Assembly: GCA_958295815.1 (NCBI GenBank)
Contig: OY282374.1
Span: forward strand, 1,198,856 to 1,262,855
Reading direction: 5' to 3'
Source: Candidatus Poribacteria bacterium
GTDB taxonomy: Bacteria; Poribacteria; WGA-4E; WGA-3G
Length of the DNA: 64,000 nucleotides
Position numbers and translations under genes: made by a program. This document shows, one piece after another, positions 54,505 through 62,989 of the stretch (positions are counted from its first letter, which is position 1; each line of letters opens with the position of its first letter). The notes under the pieces are model-generated. The model was not told the DNA's origin and searched no databases. It saw only the letters and a list, made by a program, of their open reading frames with translations.

Positions 54505-56076
54505 CTAAGATGAAAAGCCGCCGCCACCGGGTGTCTCTATCTGGATAATATCGCCTTCGCTCGTAGAAATGGACACTTTGCCTGATAACGGCTGTTCTTC
54601 CCCATCGGAAATGAGCACATTACGTCCGGGTTGCCCCGGCTCTCCACCTTGTAAACCGTAGGGACCTCGCCTTCGGCGTTCTGAAAGGATGGTAACCTCC
54701 GCTTCTGCCAGTATCCGCAATGCTCGAATAACACCCGCACCACCGCGAAATTTCCCTGCACCGCCTGTTCCACGTCGAATCCCATATTCTACCACCTGCA
54801 TCGGATAATTCGTCTCAATCGCCTCTATCGGAGTGTTCATCGTATTGGTCATGTGCGTATGGATGGCATCAATTCCGTCTGTGTTCGGGCGCGCACCCAT
54901 TCCACCCGCAATAGTTTCATAGTAGGTAAATTCCTTCCTGCGTGAGACATCATAACCTCCTATTGTGAGATTATTCATCGTTCCAGAACTCGCCGCAGGA
55001 ATCTGATCCGGGCAGGCTTGTGCCAACGCACCGAGTAGGACATCAACAATGCGCTGTGAGGTTTCGACATTTCCCCCAGCAACCGCTGCCGGAAACTTGG
55101 CGTTTACGACGCTCCCCTCTGGGGCAATGACCTGAATCGGCTCTAAACACCCGGCATTGGCGGGGACGTCCGCACCTGCAATACATCGGAACGTATAAAA
55201 AACTGCCGAAAGCGTGATTGCGTAAATTGCATTGACAGATCCGCGTGCTTGTCGGGCTGTTCCAGTAAAGTCGACGACTGCTGTGTCATTTTCAATTTCA
55301 ATTGCTACACGGATTTCGATCGGTTCATCGATAATGCCGTCGTTATCAAGCACATCGGCATATACGTAGCGTCCATCTGGAATTTCCCTTAAACGTGCTC
55401 GCACCATACGACTTGCGTAGGCACGCAATTCTTCCATGTAGGCAGTGATCTCTGCTGTCCCGTATTTGGTCACCATTTCCTGTAAGCGACGTTCACCGAC
55501 ACGATTCGCAGCGAGTTGTGCTTCTATATCACCACGGCGTTCTTCGGGGGTACGAACATTGGCAAGGATTAATTCCCAGAGATCGGTGTTTAGTTCACCA
55601 CCTCGGATGAGTTTAACAGGGGGAATACGGATGCCTTCTTGAATGACACTCGTTGCAATTGGCATTGAACCAGGGCTCATGCCTCCGACATCGGCGTGAT
55701 GTGCGCGGTTAGCGACAAAGAAAATCGGTTGACTTTTTGACCTTTTTTCATCTGCGAAAACAGGCGCGACAAGCGTAATATCTGGCAGATGAGTGCCACC
55801 ACGATACGGATCATTGAGAGCAATCATGTCACCCGGTGCCATTTCCGTGTGCGCAATCGCAGCAAGAACCGAAAGCGGCATAGAACCAAGATGCACCGGG
55901 ATATGCGCAGCTTGCGCGACCATCTTGCCAGTATTGTCAAACACTGCGCATGAAAAATCGAGGCGTTCTTTGATATTCGGTGAAAATGCCGTGCGTCGTA
56001 ACGTTACACCCATCTCCTCCGCAACAGAGGTTAACATATTTTTGTAGAGTTCTAATTTGATAGGATCTGTCTTCAT
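54505..56076 (-). CDS. hydantoinase B/oxoprolinase family protein
   Basis: Resembles the HyuB subunit of ATP-dependent hydantoinases and 5-oxoprolinases. ATG 56076 gives the family N-terminus (MKTDPIKLELYKNMLTSVAE, then EMGVTLRRTAFSPNIKERLD) and 523 residues; a longer frame to 56193 has no family support. Other marks: GDMIALNDPYRGGTHLPDIT, VANRAHHADVGGMSPGSMP, and the Gly-rich tail GGEPGQPGRNVLISDG with TPGGGGF at the end. The partner subunit HyuA is not adjacent, which is unusual. Substrate unknown. Confidence 0.88.
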   Translation of the reverse strand: MKTDPIKLELYKNMLTSVAEEMGVTLRRTAFSPNIKERLDFSCAVFDNTGKMVAQAAHIPVHLGSMPLSVLAAIAHTEMAPGDMIALNDPYRGGTHLPDITLVAPVFADEKRSKSQPIFFVANRAHHADVGGMSPGSMPIATSVIQEGIRIPPVKLIRGGELNTDLWELILANVRTPEERRGDIEAQLAANRVGERRLQEMVTKYGTAEITAYMEELRAYASRMVRARLREIPDGRYVYADVLDNDGIIDEPIEIRVAIEIENDTAVVDFTGTARQARGSVNAIYAITLSAVFYTFRCIAGADVPANAGCLEPIQVIAPEGSVVNAKFPAAVAGGNVETSQRIVDVLLGALAQACPDQIPAASSGTMNNLTIGGYDVSRRKEFTYYETIAGGMGARPNTDGIDAIHTHMTNTMNTPIEAIETNYPMQVVEYGIRRGTGGAGKFRGGAGVIRALRILAEAEVTILSERRRRGPYGLQGGEPGQPGRNVLISDGEEQPLSGKVSISTSEGDIIQIETPGGGGFSS

Positions 56077-56159
56077 CTCCACAAGGTCCTTTCGCTGTAT
56101 GAGCGATCTCCGAATCGCGACTCTTTCTAATGGTTTCCGGCAATCAAATAGAAAGCCGG

Positions 56160-56189
56160 TTGCAATTTTACCACCTTTTACGATAATAT
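56160..56189 (+). promoter_or_regulatory. probable promoter of the Gfo/Idh gene
   Basis: TTGCAA (56160-56165), 18 bases, TAATAT (56184-56189), 33 bases before ATG 56222. It resembles the promoters at 26253 and 27934 (TTGCA start, GATA-AT-rich -10). Confidence 0.45.
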
Positions 56190-56221
56190 ACAATCAAGAA
56201 CGATAATCGTGGAGGACCCAG

Positions 56222-57187
56222 ATGAAAAAAGTCAATATTGCCCTCATCGGCGCAGGAGGGATGGCAAACGGTGTTCACTACCCATCGCTCAGCGAGTGCG
56301 AAGATGTGAATCTCGTTGGATTGTGTGATTTGGTGCCATCAAAACTTCAGGCAACGGCGGAACGCTTTGAGATTGAGCAGACATTCACAGACTATAAGCA
56401 AATGCTTGAAAAAACGAGTCCAGATGCTGTTTATATCCTCATGCCACCCCAACATCTCTTCCCGCTTGCTATTCACTGTCTCTTGCAGCAGCACCACGTC
56501 TTTATAGAGAAACCTCCCGGTGTGACGCTCCACCAGACGAAGGAGATGGCACGCGCTGCAGAAAAAAATGGGTGCAAAACGATGGTAGGTTTCAATCGCC
56601 GTTTTATTCCACTCTTACAGCAGGTTAAGACGATGGTTGAAAAGCGTGGTCCGATTATCCAGTGTATGTCAACCTTTCATAAAAACACGCCAGGGGCACT
56701 CTATTATGACGGCGTGATAGATGTTTTGACTTGCGATGCGGTTCATGCCGTGGATGCACTTCGATGGCTCGGTGGTGGTGAGGTAAAGGCTGTTGCGAGT
56801 GACATAAATAGTTTCTATTCCGAGCGGGAGAACAGTTTCAACGCTATCGTTAAATTTACAAGTGGTGCTTCTGGATATCTTAGCACCAATTGGGCAGTTG
56901 GCGGACGCATTCATATATTTGAAATGCACGCACGAGAAATTTCCGCCTATATCAATCCAGACGCCGGTGGACGCGCAGTCATTCACACGCCAGAAGGTAC
57001 AACCGAAATCACACCTGAGGAAGCAGCAAATTCTGACGCAACGCATAAAGCTTACGGGTTTTATGGAGAAAGTCGCCATTTTGTGGATTCTATTCAAGAG
57101 GACCGACAACCGATTACCTGTTTTGCTGATGCGATCAAGACAATGGAACTTGTATCGGCTATCTATCGGAATCGGATAGATGCCTAA
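56222..57187 (+). CDS. Gfo/Idh/MocA family oxidoreductase
   Basis: NAD(P)-dependent sugar or inositol dehydrogenase type, 321 residues. The N-terminal Rossmann fold shows LIGAGGMANGVHYPSL and VGLCDLVPSKLQ. The catalytic motif EKPPGVTLHQTKEM holds the usual Lys (EKP). The C-terminal sheet domain carries CDAVHAVDALRWLGGGEV with the conserved His/Asp. GGAGG precedes the ATG. Substrate cannot be told. It is divergent from the HyuB gene. Confidence 0.88.
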   Translation: MKKVNIALIGAGGMANGVHYPSLSECEDVNLVGLCDLVPSKLQATAERFEIEQTFTDYKQMLEKTSPDAVYILMPPQHLFPLAIHCLLQQHHVFIEKPPGVTLHQTKEMARAAEKNGCKTMVGFNRRFIPLLQQVKTMVEKRGPIIQCMSTFHKNTPGALYYDGVIDVLTCDAVHAVDALRWLGGGEVKAVASDINSFYSERENSFNAIVKFTSGASGYLSTNWAVGGRIHIFEMHAREISAYINPDAGGRAVIHTPEGTTEITPEEAANSDATHKAYGFYGESRHFVDSIQEDRQPITCFADAIKTMELVSAIYRNRIDA

Positions 57188-57280
57188 TGTCGAAGCGGAG
57201 CAGATAAAAAAATTAATTGGCATGTTTCTTGCTATAGAGACAATATCATACTGAGGCGATTATGGATATTGACGCATATT

Positions 57281-58276
57281 ATGGATAGAGTGCATCTACC
57301 TGTTTTATCTGATGAAGTACTTGACTTTCTCAAACCCCAATCTGATGGTATTTATGTAGACGGTACTGTTGGGTTAGGCGGACATAGTTACGCTATCCTG
57401 AATGCCTCTGCCCCGAATGGGTGTGTCATCGGGATTGATTTGGATGCTGAAGCTCTTGCTATTGCAAAAGAGAGGTTGCACCCTTTCGAGGACCGGTGTC
57501 GTCTCATTAACGGCAATTTTGCCGAGATGTATGTATTGCTTCAGGACTACTCAATTAATGCTGTAGATGGGGTTCTGCTTGATTTAGGGGTATCATCACT
57601 ACAACTTGATACGCCAAACCGTGGATTTAGCTTTAACCATACCGGACCATTGGACATGCGTATGCAGGGCAAGCACGGATTGGATGGTAAGCAAGAGGTC
57701 GCGCCTGCGGCTATGCACGTAGTCAACGATAGTCCGATGGATACCTTGGTTGATATTTTCAAGCGGTATGGGGAGGAACGATTCGCAAAACGGATTGCTG
57801 CTCGGATTGTCGAAGCACGACAGAAAATGCAAATAACCACAACAACTCAGTTCGCAGACATTGTCAAGAGTGCTGTTCCTCAGAGGGCATCCAAGATCCA
57901 TCCAGCTACCCGTGTGTTTCAGGCACTGCGGATTCATGTTAATAGAGAATTAGAAAATCTTGAAGCCGGTTTAGATGTCGCTATTTCGCTTTTGAAGCCC
58001 GGTGGATGTCTATGTGTGATTACCTTTCATTCGCTTGAAGATAGGATAGTCAAACGGCGGTTTCAGACATGCGCGAGTGCGTGCATCTGTCCTCCCAAAA
58101 CCCCGGTCTGTATTTGCGAACATAAACCGTCTCTACAGATTCTCACAAAGCGTCCTATGGTTCCAGATGCGTCTGAAGTACTGCGCAACCGGCGAGCGAG
58201 AAGTGCCAAACTACGGGCGGCACGCAAATTACAATCTGAAATTATAAAGAAAAATACCATTGATTCACATAATTGA
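57281..58276 (+). CDS. rsmH: 16S rRNA (cytosine(1402)-N4)-methyltransferase
   Basis: SAM-dependent methyltransferase acting on the ribosomal P-site, first gene of the dcw cluster here. Motifs: VHLPVLSDEVLDFL, the SAM loop DGTVGLGGHSYAIL, DGVLLDLGVSSLQLD, RGFSFNHTGPLDMRM and CVITFHSLEDRIVKRRF, then the basic C-terminal tail NRRARSAKLRAARK. ATG 57281 (331 residues) is preferred to TTG 57269. The start ATG overlaps a mini-ORF of eight codons (57262-57288) that has GAGG before it. Confidence 0.95.
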   Translation: MDRVHLPVLSDEVLDFLKPQSDGIYVDGTVGLGGHSYAILNASAPNGCVIGIDLDAEALAIAKERLHPFEDRCRLINGNFAEMYVLLQDYSINAVDGVLLDLGVSSLQLDTPNRGFSFNHTGPLDMRMQGKHGLDGKQEVAPAAMHVVNDSPMDTLVDIFKRYGEERFAKRIAARIVEARQKMQITTTTQFADIVKSAVPQRASKIHPATRVFQALRIHVNRELENLEAGLDVAISLLKPGGCLCVITFHSLEDRIVKRRFQTCASACICPPKTPVCICEHKPSLQILTKRPMVPDASEVLRNRRARSAKLRAARKLQSEIIKKNTIDSHN

Positions 58277-58433
58277 AAAAAAATGTACCTTAAATATGAA
58301 ATTCAACGTTAAAAAGGTAGGAGATTTACGCCTATTAACTGTATATAGGTACAGATGAGGAAAAAATTGTCGTGTGAGGCGAGAAATGAGACATAGTTTC
58401 CTTGCCTATAGTACCGATTAGGAAGCGAAGTAA

Positions 58434-58757
58434 ATGCAGATATCAGATCAACATTCTGCACGCATTACGAAACCAGAGGAAACCAAGACGAGAAAAGGGT
58501 TTCCGTTAGTCTATACACTCTTGGTATTGTCCTTTTGTACCTTCGCTGGCAGCATTTGGTTTTCATCTTACGCCAAAAAAGTTGCTTTACAACACCAACC
58601 TGTCTATGAAAGACAGAAACATCGAATTCAGGATGAGATTTACCGACTTGAATTAGAGGAATCAACCTTGACCTCTGTTCAGAGAATCAGGAAAATCGCA
58701 GCTGAACTTGGAATGGTTGAACCTACTGAAGCCTCACAAATCATTTGGGACAAGTAA
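58434..58757 (+). CDS. FtsL-like cell division protein
   Basis: A 107-residue bitopic membrane protein: basic N-terminus, one helix (FPLVYTLLVLSFCTFAGSIW), then an extracytoplasmic coiled coil (ERQKHRIQDEIYRLELEEST, then LTSVQRIRKIAAELGMVEPT). Size, topology and place between rsmH and ftsI are those of FtsL, which binds FtsB and FtsQ at the divisome. Sequence of FtsL is poorly conserved, so the call rests mainly on context. Confidence 0.75.
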   Translation: MQISDQHSARITKPEETKTRKGFPLVYTLLVLSFCTFAGSIWFSSYAKKVALQHQPVYERQKHRIQDEIYRLELEESTLTSVQRIRKIAAELGMVEPTEASQIIWDK

Positions 58758-58808
58758 TTTCCATTTTTGCCCTTGATAAAAGTCTCAAAAGTATCTTGAA
58801 TAATTAAT

Positions 58809-60614
58809 ATGAAAAACAATAATAATAAATCGCATTTATCCATACGTCGTCTTGTTTTTACACTTATTCTAATGCAGGTCGGGTTCTTGTTGTTAGTTGG
58901 CAAACTATTCAGGATCCAGATCGTTAATAGTGATTCACATCCAGAAGCCGGAAACCATGACTGGCTTTCTCCACGCACAGCAGAGATAAAACGTGGGAAG
59001 ATTTTGGACAGACACGGAAATGTTTTGGCACTGAGTCGCCATAGTTTATCCGTCTATGCTGATCCGAAGTATATGAGGGCTGATCCCCTTAAAGCTGCAC
59101 AAAGACTCTCACCGGTTTTAGGTGTTTCCGAGTCAGAACTGCTTTCCCAACTTCGTCGTAAGGATAAGCGGTTCGTATGGCTAAAAAAGGGGCTTGATTA
59201 CGGGCTACTTGATGAAATTCGGGCAATTGAGAAAGAGATCCGCGGTATAAAGTACGAAGTCGAACAGAAGCGCGCCTATCCCAAAGGTGCCCTTGCCTCT
59301 CAGGTCATCGGTCATATTAACGATCAGAATATGGGTGAAGGGATTGAATACCAGTACAACAATTATCTGTTAAACGCGCAGGCACGACAAGCCGCCCACC
59401 GCGCAGCCTTGGCTCGCAACGAACCCATAAATTTGCTTACTGATGGGGACTCCACCAGCGATTATGGCTATAGTATTGTTTTGACTCTTGACGAGTACAT
59501 TCAATATGTTGCCGAAAAGGAATTAGCAGCAGCCTGCAAACAGTGGAACGCACCACGCGGGACAGTCATTGTCTTGGCATCGAAAACGGCAGAGATATTG
59601 GCACTCGCAAGTTACCCAGCCTATGATTTGAATACTTACGCTCAGGCAGATGAAGAAGCCAAACGGAATATTGGTGTTTGGTTTGCTTATGAACCTGGGT
59701 CGATTTTTAAAATTGTCGCCTCTTCCGCTGTACTCAATGAAGGTATCATGACTCCCGAATCGACAGTATTTTGCGAGCATGGACGGTATCGCCTCTCGAA
59801 CGGCAGGGTGATCAGCGATGTCTCGGCAAAAGGGTGGCTGACCCTTGAAGAGGTAATCCACAAATCCAGCAATATCGGGATGATTAAAATTGTGAAGCAG
59901 TTGGGGCATGAAGACTTTGGTACTTACATCGAACGATACGGCTTTGGGAAAACAACCGGTATTGATTTGCCTTATGAACACAGTGGTAGCCTTTATGCAG
60001 TCAAGCATTGGGATACCCATTCCCTCGGTGCAGTGCCTTTTGGACAGGGGATTATGGTGACACCCCTTCAGATGGTTAGTGCATTGAATGTCATCGCAAA
60101 TGATGGCAAGCTGCTTCGTCCGTATATCACGCGAGAGATCCGGGACAGTAGTGGGAAGGTAATTAAGAAAGTATACCCGATTGAAGTTCGACAAGTATTG
60201 AGTCCAGTAGTAGCAAGACGGATGTCAGATATACTTGTCGGAGTTGTTGAAGGCGGGAGTGGTCGACGGGCACGCATCGAAGGGTATCGTGTGGCGGGGA
60301 AGACAGGGACGGCACAAAAAGCTGAACCAAACGGTAAGGGATACGCTGGCAGAGAGATTATGTCCTTTATGGGGTTCCTACCAGCAGAGAACCCGATGAT
60401 TTCAATGATCGTCATGTTGGATGAACCGAAAGGGGCACGCTTTAGTGGACAGATCGCTGGACCGCTTTTTCAAAAAGTTGCCACACAAGCTGTGCAGTAC
60501 TTGAAACAAACTGAATTTTTCAGTCCCAATATTCAAAAAACTCCCAAGTACGCCCCTGTCGCAACAGAGGAAAACCCAACGCAACGTCTCACTGTAGAAG
60601 GAGGCGGACTGTGA
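58809..60614 (+). CDS. ftsI: penicillin-binding protein, FtsI/PBP3-type transpeptidase
   Basis: Cross-links septal peptidoglycan. The 601-residue protein has one N-terminal membrane helix (LVFTLILMQVGFLLLVGKLF), a dimerisation domain (KRGKILDRHGNVLALS), and the transpeptidase domain. All three active-site motifs are seen: SIFK in AYEPGSIFKIVASS, SSN in KSSNIGM, and KTGT in AGKTGTAQKAEP. No C-terminal PASTA domain is present. The stop overlaps the murE GTG start by four bases. Confidence 0.93.
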   Translation: MKNNNNKSHLSIRRLVFTLILMQVGFLLLVGKLFRIQIVNSDSHPEAGNHDWLSPRTAEIKRGKILDRHGNVLALSRHSLSVYADPKYMRADPLKAAQRLSPVLGVSESELLSQLRRKDKRFVWLKKGLDYGLLDEIRAIEKEIRGIKYEVEQKRAYPKGALASQVIGHINDQNMGEGIEYQYNNYLLNAQARQAAHRAALARNEPINLLTDGDSTSDYGYSIVLTLDEYIQYVAEKELAAACKQWNAPRGTVIVLASKTAEILALASYPAYDLNTYAQADEEAKRNIGVWFAYEPGSIFKIVASSAVLNEGIMTPESTVFCEHGRYRLSNGRVISDVSAKGWLTLEEVIHKSSNIGMIKIVKQLGHEDFGTYIERYGFGKTTGIDLPYEHSGSLYAVKHWDTHSLGAVPFGQGIMVTPLQMVSALNVIANDGKLLRPYITREIRDSSGKVIKKVYPIEVRQVLSPVVARRMSDILVGVVEGGSGRRARIEGYRVAGKTGTAQKAEPNGKGYAGREIMSFMGFLPAENPMISMIVMLDEPKGARFSGQIAGPLFQKVATQAVQYLKQTEFFSPNIQKTPKYAPVATEENPTQRLTVEGGGL

Positions 60615-62089
60615 ATCTTCGCGAGCTGCTCCAAGGCGTGAACATTACTGACAGTACTGGATCGCTTGATATTGATGTCACCGGTATCGCCAGCGATAAT
60701 CGGGATGTCAAACTTGGTAATGTTTTTATCTGTTACCAAGGGATCAGCGTTGACAGCCACATCTTCATTTCAGATGCGATTCAAAAGGGAGCAGCTGTTG
60801 TTATCGGTGAGAAACCTATCGCGGAACTAACGGGATTAACCAAACCATTTACCTACGTTCAGGTTCCTAACGGACGGCGGGCAATGTCTCTGCTTTCTGC
60901 CAATTGGCACGGAAATCCGGCGGAACAACTTAAACTCATCGGTATTACGGGCACAAACGGTAAAACCTCAACGGCACATCTCATATACGCAATACTCAAA
61001 GCGAGTGGACGAAAAGTCGCACTCATCGGAACAGTCGGACACCGCTACACCAACGTCCACGGCACAGAGAAGAAACTTCCAGCACTCCTCACAACCCCTG
61101 ACGCTTTCGCCCTCCATGCCCTTTTCAAGCAATTCACCGAAGAAGGAATAGAATACGTTACGATGGAGACCTCATCACAAGGATTGGCACTACAGCGGCT
61201 CGCAGGACTCACCTTTGATACTGCTGTCTTTACCAATTTTACGCAGGATCATCTTGATTACCATCGGACGATGGAGGACTACCTCAAAGCGAAGTTAATG
61301 CTTTTTGAGCAACTTGGAGAGGGTGGCGTTGCAATTTTGAATGCCGATTTGCCTGTAACAGAATGCATCGCTCAAGCCTGTGCAAACTCAAAACGTTTAA
61401 TGTATGGACACGGAAGTAATGCCGATTTACATGCCGAAGACGTTGAACTTTCTCTTAACCAACTGGCGTTTACAGCACTTACTCCGTGTGGATCCATGCC
61501 CGCAAAACTTCGATTAATCGGAGAATATAATCTTTACAACGCTCTTGCTGCTATTGCTGTTGGGGTCCGTTACAGTTGTTCTGTTTCCGCAATTCAAGAA
61601 GGACTCGCCGCCACTATCGTACCTGGGCGGTTTGAGCTCATAGATCGCGGGCAGGATTTCGCTGTTATCGTTGATTATGCCCATACACCTGATGGCTTAG
61701 AAAATATTCTAACCGCTGCCAAACGCATCACAGAACGCAAACTAATTTCTGTCTTTGGATGTGGTGGTGATCGTGATAACGGAAAACGCCCCAAAATGGG
61801 GAATATTTCAGCCCAAATCGCAGATTATAGCGTCATCACTTCTGACAATCCGCGCACTGAAGACCCTGACGCTATCATTGCACAGATTGTGTCAAATTTG
61901 CCACATGATGCAAAATATGTGTGTATTTCAGAGAGACGGCATGCGATTCATCACGCTATCACTACAGCAAAATCCGGAGATGTCGTCGTGATTGCTGGCA
62001 AAGGACATGAAGATTATCAGGAGATTCACGGCAAGAGATTTCCTTTTGATGACAGAGTTGTGGCTTCAGATATTTTGGAGTCCTTGTGA
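60611..62089 (+). CDS. murE: UDP-MurNAc-tripeptide synthetase (meso-diaminopimelate-adding)
   Basis: Adds the third residue to the peptidoglycan stem peptide in the cytoplasm. The 492 residues carry the ATP loop GITGTNGKTSTAHL, the YVTMETSSQGLALQRL segment, DFAVIVDYAHTPDGLENIL and the substrate motif DNPR in TSDNPRTEDPDAI. DNPR is the mark of diaminopimelate-type enzymes, so the wall should be DAP-type. The start is GTG 60611, overlapping ftsI. Confidence 0.95.
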   Translation: MNLRELLQGVNITDSTGSLDIDVTGIASDNRDVKLGNVFICYQGISVDSHIFISDAIQKGAAVVIGEKPIAELTGLTKPFTYVQVPNGRRAMSLLSANWHGNPAEQLKLIGITGTNGKTSTAHLIYAILKASGRKVALIGTVGHRYTNVHGTEKKLPALLTTPDAFALHALFKQFTEEGIEYVTMETSSQGLALQRLAGLTFDTAVFTNFTQDHLDYHRTMEDYLKAKLMLFEQLGEGGVAILNADLPVTECIAQACANSKRLMYGHGSNADLHAEDVELSLNQLAFTALTPCGSMPAKLRLIGEYNLYNALAAIAVGVRYSCSVSAIQEGLAATIVPGRFELIDRGQDFAVIVDYAHTPDGLENILTAAKRITERKLISVFGCGGDRDNGKRPKMGNISAQIADYSVITSDNPRTEDPDAIIAQIVSNLPHDAKYVCISERRHAIHHAITTAKSGDVVVIAGKGHEDYQEIHGKRFPFDDRVVASDILESL

Positions 62090-62183
62090 GCGCATGGTTG
62101 AAGAATTGCCCAGTTTCATTTAATCTATCCTCTGGGATTTTACAATAAAGCGGATTTTACGGAAAGCCGAGCGTAGACGGAAG

Positions 62184-62945
62184 ATGCATAGTACGGAGAT
62201 TAAAGGTCTCAGCGTCTCATATCAGGTCGCCGGGGAAGGCGATGTAGTCCTCCTCCTGCACGGTTGGGGTGGAGAAGCCGCAAGTTTTCAACCCGTCTTT
62301 GAATGGCTTACACGATCCCACAAAGTTTACGCACTTGATTTGCCGGGGTTCGGCAAGAGCCAGATGCCGCTAACGGCATGGGATACGTCCGACTACGCGC
62401 AGTTTGTTACAGCCTTTTTGGAGAAATTTTGCATTCCAAAGGCACATCTCATCGGACACTCCTTTGGTGGTAGGATTTCAATTATCCTCTCATCGGAGCA
62501 CCCTGAAAAAGTGGATAAACTTATTCTTGTTGATAGTGCGGGCATTAAGCCGCGCCGAACAGCAAAATACTATTTTCGGGTAGGTGTAGCAAAAGCCGGA
62601 AAATTGCTTCGCCGATGTGGAAAGTATGGAAATCATCTCGCAAATACGGTATCTCAACGCACTGGCTCTAAGGACTATCAGGAGGCTGGCGATATGCGTG
62701 CCACGCTCGTAAAGGTCGTCAACCAAGACCTACGTCCACTCTTACCTCGGATAGCTGCATCTACACTGTTAATCTGGGGCGAGAACGATAAAGATACACC
62801 CGTGTCATTCGGGCGGATTATGGAGAAAGAAATACCCGATGCCGGGTTGGTCGTGCTAAAGGACGCAGGGCACTTTTCATATCTTGACAAATTTCCGCAG
62901 TTTTGCCGAATTGTGGCAAGTTTTTTGCAAATCTCAAGTGTATAA
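62184..62945 (+). CDS. alpha/beta hydrolase fold protein
   Basis: A 253-residue hydrolase. Oxyanion-region motif HGWGGEAASF, nucleophile elbow GHSFGGRISIIL (Ser), acid in LLIWGENDKDTPV, and His in LKDAGHFSYLDKFPQF complete the triad. No signal peptide. It sits between murE and the Mur ligase within the cell-wall cluster, an unusual position. GGAAG stands directly before the ATG. Substrate unknown. Confidence 0.85.
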   Translation: MHSTEIKGLSVSYQVAGEGDVVLLLHGWGGEAASFQPVFEWLTRSHKVYALDLPGFGKSQMPLTAWDTSDYAQFVTAFLEKFCIPKAHLIGHSFGGRISIILSSEHPEKVDKLILVDSAGIKPRRTAKYYFRVGVAKAGKLLRRCGKYGNHLANTVSQRTGSKDYQEAGDMRATLVKVVNQDLRPLLPRIAASTLLIWGENDKDTPVSFGRIMEKEIPDAGLVVLKDAGHFSYLDKFPQFCRIVASFLQISSV

Positions 62946-62989
62946 ATGAGACTTGCTACCTATACAAAATCGATAGAAGGAAAGGGAAA

